This document shows positions 56,528 to 64,000 of a stretch of DNA of 64,000 bases, piece after piece. Source of the DNA: Bacteroidota bacterium. GTDB taxonomy: Bacteria > Bacteroidota > Bacteroidia > Flavobacteriales_D > Crocinitomicaceae. The stretch's first letter is position 1; each line of letters starts with the position of its first letter. The translations under genes were made by a program, and so were the position numbers. The notes beneath the pieces were generated by a model that had not been told where the DNA came from, did not search any database, and saw only the letters and a program-made list of their open reading frames with translations. The DNA lies in NCBI GenBank assembly GCA_024280295.1, contig JAJRQK010000006.1:62001-126000 (forward strand), written 5' to 3'.

Positions 56528-57750
56528 TTTGCTATCAATTCAAATTCAACTTTCATTCCATCCGCAAGTTGATTTGTATCAAAAACCAAAACTGCTTCTG
56601 GCAAATCTACGGTAAATTCTGCTGTTTTTTGTCGTTCAAGGACGCTACTTGGATTGTAAATTGTTCGATCCGTAAAATCATTGTGTGAAGATGTTTCATT
56701 AGGCGTGAAACTGATCAAGCTAACTTTGTTGTAGCCATTGTGATCAAGGTGATATCCTAGACCTTCATTTACAGGATAAATGCCCAATTTTAATGTTTTC
56801 TTTTCAATGAAATAATTCAAATTCATGGTGTTCACTTCAACCCATTCTCCCTCCTTATTTTTAAACAATATTAATGTCGCACCATTGTCACGTTTCTGAG
56901 CTCCTATCATATAAAGTTTTCCATTTATTTGAGAGATTAAACCTGTTTCTACCGTCTTTTTATCCTCCAAATAATATTCTCCTGTTGTCCCAAACCCAAT
57001 ATTTTCAATTGAAATTAGATCTTCTGGAGCATTAATAAAGGTTCCCAACTTTGCCTTTCCCTTGGATGTATATTCCTTTATCGACCAACCTTTCTTCTTG
57101 CTTTGGTAATCACGCAACGCGAAATAAATTTGATCTCCAGTGAATCCGATGTACTTCCATTGACCATAAAGTTCACTGTTTTTTAAGTTTTCATTGCTCA
57201 CAGAGCCTACCTCAACCGCATAGCAAAGAAAATTATGGTGCGTAATGAACGTTGCAAACTCTCGAACGCATTTTTCTTTTTTATCAACATATCGGAGATG
57301 ATGCACAAGAGCTTTATCTGTAACAACAACATTAATTACCTCTAAATTATTGTAATCATAATTACCCAATTTTTTAATGGCAGATCCTATTGAAACTGAA
57401 TTTCCTTTGATATTTCCAGCAGAATTAAGCTGATTAAAGTACACTTTTCCGTTAGTCAATTCAAGGTTGTCTAGAAAATAAACATAACGCGCATTTTCGC
57501 TTGATAAGTAATAGAATTCTTCGGTTTTAGGGATAAACTTCTGATCCCAGATACTTGTCTGTTTATTACCAATTAAAGTGAGGTTAATCTGACGTGTTAT
57601 GTTATTTGGGTCCTTGCTCATCAGAATTGCTCCCATCCCTTTCCATTCGATAATATCGTAAAATGGATACTTCTTTGTTGGAATCTCAAATTTTTGTGCA
57701 GTTGATCCAAAGCTTATCAAGATCACCAAAAATAATATTGACTGTTTCAT
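56524..57750 (-). CDS. Secreted protein of unknown function
   Basis: A 408-residue protein with a signal peptide (MKQSILFLVILISFGSTAQK, cleavage near 18-19). The mature part is beta-rich, with repeated W/Y-rich strands (FYYLSSENARYVYFLDNLE, YGQWKYIGFTGDQIYFALRD), which may be a propeller-like fold. I do not recognise the family. It is the first gene of a three-gene minus-strand operon with uridine kinase and a sensor kinase, with 4-base overlaps; it could be a periplasmic partner of the sensor. Confidence 0.7.
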   Translation of the reverse strand: MKQSILFLVILISFGSTAQKFEIPTKKYPFYDIIEWKGMGAILMSKDPNNITRQINLTLIGNKQTSIWDQKFIPKTEEFYYLSSENARYVYFLDNLELTNGKVYFNQLNSAGNIKGNSVSIGSAIKKLGNYDYNNLEVINVVVTDKALVHHLRYVDKKEKCVREFATFITHHNFLCYAVEVGSVSNENLKNSELYGQWKYIGFTGDQIYFALRDYQSKKKGWSIKEYTSKGKAKLGTFINAPEDLISIENIGFGTTGEYYLEDKKTVETGLISQINGKLYMIGAQKRDNGATLILFKNKEGEWVEVNTMNLNYFIEKKTLKLGIYPVNEGLGYHLDHNGYNKVSLISFTPNETSSHNDFTDRTIYNPSSVLERQKTAEFTVDLPEAVLVFDTNQLADGMKVEFELIAK

Positions 57751-57836
57751 TTATTTTGTAATTTGCAGTTGTTAAAATACTGTTGCAAGTATCGTGCTAA
57801 ATTTACTAAGGAATACTTTCAATATCAAAACTCAAT

Positions 57837-58472
57837 ATGATTAAAAAGTTACTGTTTATTGCAATCGCACTTCCAACGCTTGGTTTCGTTACTTCGTCTT
57901 CTACATTAGTAAAGGGCAAAGGAGTAAAAGTTGGTAAGAAAGCACCCATGATGAATGTTTCTATGGAAAGTGTTGATGGGGGAAATTATTCTTTAAATGA
58001 TTTGATGGGGGAAAATGGTTTATTTGTTATTTTTTCTTGTAATACCTGTCCGTTTGTCGTAGGCAACGAGCATTTTGAAGGCTGGGAAAGACAGTACAAC
58101 GAATTACATGCATCCGCTCAAAAAGGGAAAATTGGATTTGTGCTTGTCAATTCTAATGAGGCCAAACGAAATGGTTTAGATTCAAAGGGTTCAATGGTGA
58201 AGCATTCGTATGCAGCTAAATATACCATGAACTACTTAGTTGATCGCAACTCTGAACTGGCAGATGCATTTGGAGCAAAAACTACACCGCATTTCTTTGC
58301 GATAAACAGCAAGGGGAAAGTGGTTTTTATGGGAAGCATTGATAATTCATGGGACAGTGGTCGTGAGAAACTAGAAACCTATGCGATAGATGTGATTTCA
58401 CACCTATCAAAAGGAACAGCATTAAAAGAAAAAAGCTCTTCACCAAGAGGGTGTAGTATAAAACGTAATTAA
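57837..58472 (+). CDS. Thioredoxin-fold protein (AhpC/TSA-like), exported
   Basis: A 211-residue protein with a signal peptide (about 1-20). A peroxiredoxin-like domain begins VKVGKKAPMMNV near 31-42. The redox motif C68xxC71 lies in FSCNTCPFVVGNEHFEGWE. A cis-proline-like segment is at TTPHFFAINSKGKVV. It probably acts in thiol redox reactions in the periplasm. The C-terminus is basic, with a last cysteine (RGCSIKRN). It is monocistronic. Confidence 0.85.
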   Translation: MIKKLLFIAIALPTLGFVTSSSTLVKGKGVKVGKKAPMMNVSMESVDGGNYSLNDLMGENGLFVIFSCNTCPFVVGNEHFEGWERQYNELHASAQKGKIGFVLVNSNEAKRNGLDSKGSMVKHSYAAKYTMNYLVDRNSELADAFGAKTTPHFFAINSKGKVVFMGSIDNSWDSGREKLETYAIDVISHLSKGTALKEKSSSPRGCSIKRN

Positions 58473-58526
58473 CATGTGTGATATCAGTTGGTTGAGCACA
58501 ACAATTAATATAAATAAGCTAGAACT

Positions 58527-60191
58527 ATGAAAAGAAAATTACTCATCGTATGCGCAGCTGCTTTTTTGAGCAGTTCTTCATTCGGACAAGTAACGGATTT
58601 AGGTGGACCACTTAGTTGGAAAACCCCACTTAAAAGCGCAAGTCTTCTTCAAACGAAGAAAATGAAATCATTCGACATGAAAACTGTTGAAACACAAGAT
58701 TTAGTGAACGACCAAGACAAGTCAATTCCTTACCGTTTTGGATATAAATTCGATACCGATTTCACCCTAGACAACTCAGGTTCATGGGAAAACCTAGCTG
58801 ATGGTGGACGCGTTTGGCGATTGGCGATTATTTCTGATGATGCCATAACAATGAATTTATTGTTGGAAGATGTTGTAATTCCAAAAGGTGCATCCTTGTA
58901 TTTGCACGATGCGGAAAACACAAATCGAGTTGGCGCTTATACTGCACGAAACAATCGAGAAGATGGACTTTTAGGGACTGAGCTTATGCGTGGAGATCAC
59001 ATGGTCGTTGAGTATTATGAACCAGCAAGTGTGATCGGACAAGGGTCCTTTACCATCGTGAATGTGATTCATGGTTACAGAACACTAACTCATGTTCAGA
59101 ACAATTTGACAAAAGCTTTAAATAGTTCAGGTAATTGTAACATTGATGTTCAATGTCCTCTTGGTGACTTATGGAGCAATCAAATTCGCTCTGTTGCTAT
59201 GATCGTAGTGGGTGGCTCAGGTATTTGTACCGGAGCCTTGATCAACAATTCATGCAATGACGGCACTACCTATTTTCTTACCGCAAATCACTGTTTAGGT
59301 GGAAGCACAGGAAATTGGGCTTTCCGCTTCAATTGGGAGGTATCGGCAGGTGATGCTTCACTATCATGCGCAACGACAACAAATACTGCAGGAACATACA
59401 ACAACTCATCAAACTGGGACCAGTCAGCAAATGGAGCAACAATATTAGCAAGCAATGGTGCTTCAGATTTTGGCTTATTGCAAATTGACAATATGACTGT
59501 AACTGATGCATCTAATTGGGGGCTTTTCTATGCCGGGTGGAACAATGTTGATACAGACGGAACTATTACAAGTGCTATTGGGGTTCATCACCCTTCTGGA
59601 GACATAAAGAAAATTTGTGAAGAACAAGATGCTCCTTACCATAGTGTAGTTAGTGGGGCTGATGTTTGGTGGATCGATGCTTGGGATAGCGGAGTAACAG
59701 AACCCGGATCATCTGGATCACCGTTATTTGATCAACAAGGTCGTATTATTGGTCAACTTTTTGGTGGTGCAGCTGCATGTAACGGTACAAGTAATAACAA
59801 TCAATACGATTTTTATGGTCGTTTTGGGGTTTCTTGGGGATTAGGCGCTAGTACTTACCTCGATCCTACAGCTTGTGGTGGAGGAAGTGCAACTTCTAAC
59901 CCTGGATATGATCCAAACCCATCAACTTCTTCTCTTGATAAGTTAGTGTCAAATTTATTCACCGTAAGTCCGAACCCTAGTAATGGATTCTTCAAACTAG
60001 ACCTCGGATCAACATCTTTGAAAGGTGCTAACGTTACCATTTCAGATATGACAGGTCGAGTTGTTTTAACTCAATCAATCAATTCGATTTCAACATCATT
60101 GAATCTTTCATCTGCTGATAATGGAGCGTACATTGTTCGTGTTATTTCATCAGAAGGATCTCAAGTTAAAACGATTGTCTTGAATAAATAA
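58527..60191 (+). CDS. Trypsin-like serine protease with T9SS type A sorting domain
   Basis: A 554-residue secreted protease of the lysyl endopeptidase type. A signal peptide (1-20) is followed by a prodomain. The catalytic residues are H255 in FLTANHC, D314 in GASDFGLLQI and S396 in EPGSSGSPLFDQQG. Paired cysteines surround them (ICTG and NSC near 233-243). The C-terminal 80 residues are a type A sorting domain: FTVSPNPSNGFFKL, ISDMTGRVV, and NGAYIVRVISSEG ending VLNK. Unlike the 35091-38120 gene, its sorting domain is intact. Confidence 0.93.
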   Translation: MKRKLLIVCAAAFLSSSSFGQVTDLGGPLSWKTPLKSASLLQTKKMKSFDMKTVETQDLVNDQDKSIPYRFGYKFDTDFTLDNSGSWENLADGGRVWRLAIISDDAITMNLLLEDVVIPKGASLYLHDAENTNRVGAYTARNNREDGLLGTELMRGDHMVVEYYEPASVIGQGSFTIVNVIHGYRTLTHVQNNLTKALNSSGNCNIDVQCPLGDLWSNQIRSVAMIVVGGSGICTGALINNSCNDGTTYFLTANHCLGGSTGNWAFRFNWEVSAGDASLSCATTTNTAGTYNNSSNWDQSANGATILASNGASDFGLLQIDNMTVTDASNWGLFYAGWNNVDTDGTITSAIGVHHPSGDIKKICEEQDAPYHSVVSGADVWWIDAWDSGVTEPGSSGSPLFDQQGRIIGQLFGGAAACNGTSNNNQYDFYGRFGVSWGLGASTYLDPTACGGGSATSNPGYDPNPSTSSLDKLVSNLFTVSPNPSNGFFKLDLGSTSLKGANVTISDMTGRVVLTQSINSISTSLNLSSADNGAYIVRVISSEGSQVKTIVLNK

Positions 60192-60211
60192 TAGACGAAA
60201 AGACATAATGT

Positions 60212-60250
60212 AAAAATGCCTCTATCAAATGTTGATAGAGGCATTTTTTA
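60212..60250. terminator. Bidirectional terminator between convergent genes
   Basis: AAAAATGCCTCTATCAA pairs with TTGATAGAGGCATTTTT around a three-base loop, with A runs before and T runs after. It can serve the protease gene on the plus strand and the 60265-61695 gene on the minus strand. Confidence 0.9.
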
Positions 60251-60264
60251 TTGAACTAATAAAT

Positions 60265-61695
60265 CTAGTCTTCTTTTTTTGCTTCTAAACGCTTTTCTAT
60301 ATCCTTCACAGCAGCCTCCCACATCGGAATTGCCTTAAAAGCAGTCACCATGTCGAAATCTAAACCAATTTGACCTGCTCCTGAATCCATTGGTGTTTCC
60401 CCATTTCTATTCTGGAACCACTTCATCCACCCTGTTGTTCCTGGGTCATAAAAGGTTGGGAAGTCCTTCCCTCCTGGTAATGTAGTTGTCGAAATTAAAA
60501 ATGATTTAAACTTATATTGAGCAGAACTATGACAGGAAATACAGCCAACATTTGCTAGTGCAGGATACACTTTTCCGCTTACAGTCTTAGCATCGAGTTG
60601 AACGGCACCATCATTCGGACCAGAAAGACGACCATCCCATCCTAATGTTGATTGTGCGTATGTTGGAGCATCCAAGTTAATCCAATTCTCCGTGAGTGCT
60701 TGATTTACATGAACAACTGAATTTACAGCGGTTGAATTTAAACTGATAATTCCAGGATTAGACCCCCAAGTGGAACCAAGTGGAACCATTTTGTCCCATG
60801 TATCATTCCCCGGAGCATTTTTGTCATAAACTAACGTGCTAAAAACCCAACCAGTAACAGGCGCAGCAACGGTGTCTTTAACAATGATATCACATTGCAT
60901 CATATAAACAGACTGCATTATAGTATCACCCTCTGAGTTTGCTCTCCCTGTATGAGGATCTACATTATTGAAGATGTCCCAACTAGTTGTTCCATTCATT
61001 GGTGACCACTCAGTCCCGGATAATGTCACAAAAGCAAACTTGACAATTATACTTCCTTGTGCATATTGCGTTTTGGATACATCCGTTAATTCAGGCACAT
61101 AAGCAGATATGATATTATCACCCCAAATATTTCCAAGTGTTACTGCTGCGGTTTTATCATATAATGTTAGTACATATGTCGTAAGACTATCAGTTTGATC
61201 AGTAAGGGATCCTGGCGGAAATGAAGATCCAACATACATTCCATGTATAGGTTCTCGATCGATACCAACCCAAATTGATTGATACCAATCTTCAGATTGC
61301 CAATCCCAAGTCTCGTATTGATAGAGCATTTTTTTCATATCATCAGAGATAAATGATTTCAAGGAGTCCACATAGGCCATTGAAGTCCCTTGTGTTAAAG
61401 TGTCTCCATTTGTAACAGTATCCCAGGGGTAGGAAGAAGGCTGAGTTGGCACTGATGATGGGTAGTCATGCCTTAGATCAAAAGTGTTTTGAGTATAAGT
61501 AGTTGGAAGAATATAGGGTGAGTTTAGGAAAGGATCGATACTATCGTAGTAATGAATATCCCGCATGCCTTTTTTTCCATACACCTGATTGGTCATTAAA
61601 ACTGAATCCTTCTCATCATCAGTTTCATTCTCAGAACAGCTAGCGAATAGGAGTATAAATCCTAGTCCAGCTAAGGTTAGATTTTTAATCTTCAT
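60265..61695 (-). CDS. Lipoprotein with a single CXXCH heme-binding motif
   Basis: A 476-residue protein with a lipoprotein signal ending at C20 (FASC). A CISCH motif at 385-389 matches the heme c attachment site of c-type cytochromes; it lies 92 residues from the C-terminus, in ALANVGCISCHSSAQY. Upstream is a large region with no motif that I recognise. A met ligand may be M440 or another C-terminal methionine. The layout resembles diheme or monoheme cytochrome domains at the end of a larger lipoprotein, but the family is not certain. It is convergent with the serine protease gene. Confidence 0.75.
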   Translation of the reverse strand: MKIKNLTLAGLGFILLFASCSENETDDEKDSVLMTNQVYGKKGMRDIHYYDSIDPFLNSPYILPTTYTQNTFDLRHDYPSSVPTQPSSYPWDTVTNGDTLTQGTSMAYVDSLKSFISDDMKKMLYQYETWDWQSEDWYQSIWVGIDREPIHGMYVGSSFPPGSLTDQTDSLTTYVLTLYDKTAAVTLGNIWGDNIISAYVPELTDVSKTQYAQGSIIVKFAFVTLSGTEWSPMNGTTSWDIFNNVDPHTGRANSEGDTIMQSVYMMQCDIIVKDTVAAPVTGWVFSTLVYDKNAPGNDTWDKMVPLGSTWGSNPGIISLNSTAVNSVVHVNQALTENWINLDAPTYAQSTLGWDGRLSGPNDGAVQLDAKTVSGKVYPALANVGCISCHSSAQYKFKSFLISTTTLPGGKDFPTFYDPGTTGWMKWFQNRNGETPMDSGAGQIGLDFDMVTAFKAIPMWEAAVKDIEKRLEAKKED

Positions 61696-61870
61696 GATTT
61701 GATTTTTAATTAATAAACGTGGTTAAGTAACATTTTAGCAAATGTTATTCTATCCTAAAGTTAGGATAATTGTATCATCTAAGCACCTTTATGAAATTAA
61801 TTAATAATAATCCCTTCATTTTGGGTCGTTCTCGGCAACTAGCTAAAAAATTAAGCGTCATCTATGCAGC

Positions 61871-64000
61871 ATGATGAACCTATCTATAAAAACTCCTACA
61901 GCAAACAGAATAACTACGATTGTGGTTTCAATTTTTTGCACTTTAATGATTCTAATTACTTCGGCAAAAATACATGCCCAGATTAATGTGGGTACTTATG
62001 TAGGTATTGACCATGCTACGGCTTATACAAATCCAACTACTGGCGGAGGTTGCGGCTCAATAGGTGCAATTAACTTATCAATTGGTGATGCTGACTTCGT
62101 AAACGGGTCTGCTGAGGTGCCTCTAGGTTGGTCATTTTCAGGAACTTGGGCTTCAGGTACAACTTATATGGATGGGCCGGGAAATGAAGTCCTTCTTGTG
62201 TCCTTGCACACATATACAGAAACTTGGAGTGTCGCTCTTCGATTATCAAACGGAACCACAACGGCTTTCTCTACCTATGCACTTACGATTGTAACAAATA
62301 ACGCAACAGGTACACTTACAACATGTACTGGCTTAATTGGGTCAACATTTAATTATGAACGCCCATCGCAAGAACTAGATTTTGCATCCTATATAATACC
62401 CCCTGGAGTTGGAGTAATCGGGATCGTATTTGAGCCTCTAACTGATGGCGCTGCAAACCCTGACCCTCATGGTGTGATGATTTTAGATAATACGCCAATA
62501 CTTAGCCCTGGATCCTCTGTGATTTCAGACTCAACCTGTTTTGGGACATGTAACGGTACTGCTACAGTTGTGGATGGGCCAGATACTCCGTATTCATATT
62601 TGTGGGATGCTGCTGCTGGTAATGCAATAACACAAGGAGTAACAAATCTATGCTCAGGGACATATAGTGTGGATGTAACTGGTAATAGCGGAACAGTTGA
62701 AAACTTAACGATTGTGGTTGGTGATTATCCTCAACTAACACTTACTGAAGTTTCTTCAACTGCGTTTATCTGTAATGGAGCGAATGGTCAACTAGAAGTT
62801 GTCGGGGCAGGTGGAAGCCCAGGTTACACCTATGCTAATGACGGTTTAACGTTTAATGTGAGTCCTGTTTTTAGTGGAATCCCTGGTGGGTTGCATACAA
62901 TCACAGTTCAAGACATTAATTCATGCCAAGAAACGATAGACATTACAATTGCGGAAGGCGCACCAATAGGTGTCAGCGAAAGCGTAACAGATGAAATTTG
63001 CCTTGGTGATTGTCAAGGAATGATAACACTAATTGCAACAGGTGATTTACCGATGAGTTACAGTATTGACAATTGCGTTACTACTCAACCAACAGGAAGC
63101 TTTCTAAACCTTTGCCCAGCTAACTTTAATATTTGTGTTTCGGACGCTAATGGCTGTCAGTACACAAATTTACTTACTGTCAATGCATCAACCAATATTG
63201 GCATTGACGGAACGATGAATACTATTGATCCACTTTGTATCGAAGATAATGCGATTACTATTACTGCCGTAAATGTAGGATCTCTTAGTGGGATTGGTGT
63301 TATTGGTGGAACATTCGATCCAACTCTTGCAGGTGTTGGAACTCATACAATAACTAATACAAATGTTGGAACTTGTATTAGCACATCAACTTTAGATGTG
63401 ATCGTAAATCCAATGCCAATTGTTGAATTTTTGGCTGACGTTACAGACGGATGTGAAGATCTTACTGTCAATTTTGCTAACACAGGTGATTTAGGCGTTG
63501 TTTGCTTCTGGGATTTTGGTAATAATAATTCATCAACCGACTGCTTTGCTGTTGCAAACACTTATGAAAATGACGGCACTTACGATGTTAGTCTCACTGT
63601 GGTAGATTTGAATGGTTGTGCAACTACAGTAACTTATCCAAATTACATCATTGTAAGGCCACTTCCAGTTGCCAATTTCATTAATGACCCGGTTACAGCA
63701 TCATCACTAAAGCCAGAATTTAATTTTACAAACACTTCAAGTGGAGATGTTGCATGGCTATGGACATTTGACGCTTTTGGAAATTCGTCGTTGGAAGATC
63801 CTTCCTTTACATTTACGGATGGTCCTGGAGGCTACCTTGTCACGTTAATTGTTGAATCTGAGTTTGGTTGTTATGATACAATTATTCGACCTGTAACTGT
63901 TAGCACCGAGGAGTTGATCTTTATTCCAAATGCCTTTACACCAGACGGTGATGAATTCAATCAGAATTTCCGCCCAATCTTCACAGAAGGTTACGATCTT
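61871..64000 (+). CDS. Large secreted adhesin with SprB-like and PKD repeats (3' end beyond the window)
   Basis: An ATG at 61871 opens a frame with no stop through 64000; 710 codons are visible. It starts with a signal peptide (about 1-40, ending SAKIHAQ). After a beta-rich N-terminal domain come SprB-type repeats with the conserved STCFGTCNGTATV, FICNGANGQLEV and ICLGDCQGMI starts, then two PKD-type repeats (VCFWDFGNNNSSTDCFAV, VAWLWTFDAFGN). The frame then enters a CHU_C-like region (IFIPNAFTPDGDEFNQNFRP), which begins the type B C-terminal domain of gliding-motility-type T9SS proteins. The protein is probably exported by the T9SS. Confidence 0.88.
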   Translation, partial: MMNLSIKTPTANRITTIVVSIFCTLMILITSAKIHAQINVGTYVGIDHATAYTNPTTGGGCGSIGAINLSIGDADFVNGSAEVPLGWSFSGTWASGTTYMDGPGNEVLLVSLHTYTETWSVALRLSNGTTTAFSTYALTIVTNNATGTLTTCTGLIGSTFNYERPSQELDFASYIIPPGVGVIGIVFEPLTDGAANPDPHGVMILDNTPILSPGSSVISDSTCFGTCNGTATVVDGPDTPYSYLWDAAAGNAITQGVTNLCSGTYSVDVTGNSGTVENLTIVVGDYPQLTLTEVSSTAFICNGANGQLEVVGAGGSPGYTYANDGLTFNVSPVFSGIPGGLHTITVQDINSCQETIDITIAEGAPIGVSESVTDEICLGDCQGMITLIATGDLPMSYSIDNCVTTQPTGSFLNLCPANFNICVSDANGCQYTNLLTVNASTNIGIDGTMNTIDPLCIEDNAITITAVNVGSLSGIGVIGGTFDPTLAGVGTHTITNTNVGTCISTSTLDVIVNPMPIVEFLADVTDGCEDLTVNFANTGDLGVVCFWDFGNNNSSTDCFAVANTYENDGTYDVSLTVVDLNGCATTVTYPNYIIVRPLPVANFINDPVTASSLKPEFNFTNTSSGDVAWLWTFDAFGNSSLEDPSFTFTDGPGGYLVTLIVESEFGCYDTIIRPVTVSTEELIFIPNAFTPDGDEFNQNFRPIFTEGYDL

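Overview
The window is AT-rich bacterial DNA, densely coded on both strands, from a member of the Bacteroidota, most likely Flavobacteriales. The signs are: secreted proteins with type IX secretion (T9SS) C-terminal sorting domains (34932-38120, 58527-60191) and an adhesin ending in a gliding-type domain (61871-64000); the conserved order ftsX - DUF3098 - uppP - truB - queA; a Bacteroidota-style cytochrome oxidase cluster with two subunit III genes; RprX/RprY-like two-component genes; and nine exact matches to the Bacteroidota -7 promoter element TAnnTTTG just upstream of gene starts. Placement in a Crocinitomicaceae/Cryomorphaceae-like family is only an impression from protein similarity.

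Layout. 1-4.4 kb: end of a small unknown gene, then ftsX, a DUF3098 protein, uppP, truB and queA, closed by a strong terminator. 4.7-10.0 kb: one operon for terminal oxidase assembly (ctaB, two subunit III genes, subunit IV, two Sco-type proteins, a DUF420 protein). 10.2-13.1 kb (minus): an MBL hydrolase, a glycosyltransferase and a collagen-like lipoprotein. 13.2-14.6 kb: a lipoprotein, then a gene graveyard holding the remnant of a surface adhesin (minus) and of a tonB-like gene (plus). 14.6-21.5 kb: fumC, a 51-residue membrane protein, a giant outer-membrane protein, an NlpC/P60 hydrolase and an acyltransferase. 22-26.6 kb: histidine kinase and response regulator, FkbM methyltransferase, flippase. 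27-33.2 kb: pth, asnS, rpoN, a PAP2-like protein, an M48 lipoprotein and a LacI regulator. 33.2-38.1 kb: a barrel protein, a GNAT and a beta-propeller T9SS protein cut by a stop codon. 38.4-49.2 kb: a DUF4350-like protein, recJ, a secreted protein and an alpha-2-macroglobulin split by an in-frame TAG. 49.4-57.8 kb: aspartate kinase, gpsA, a small membrane protein, and an overlapping operon of a secreted protein, uridine kinase and an NtrY-like kinase. 57.8-64 kb: thioredoxin-like protein, T9SS trypsin-like protease, a CXXCH lipoprotein and the 5' part of a large PKD-type adhesin running off the end.

Most of the window is ordinary housekeeping and envelope biology, and I see no convincing new defence or mobile system. 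The strongest unusual signals are decay marks in surface and envelope genes: an ochre codon that removes a T9SS sorting domain, an amber codon that splits an alpha-2-macroglobulin, and two eroded gene remnants side by side at 13.7-14.5 kb. No rRNA, tRNA, CRISPR array, insertion sequence or complete mobile element was recognised.
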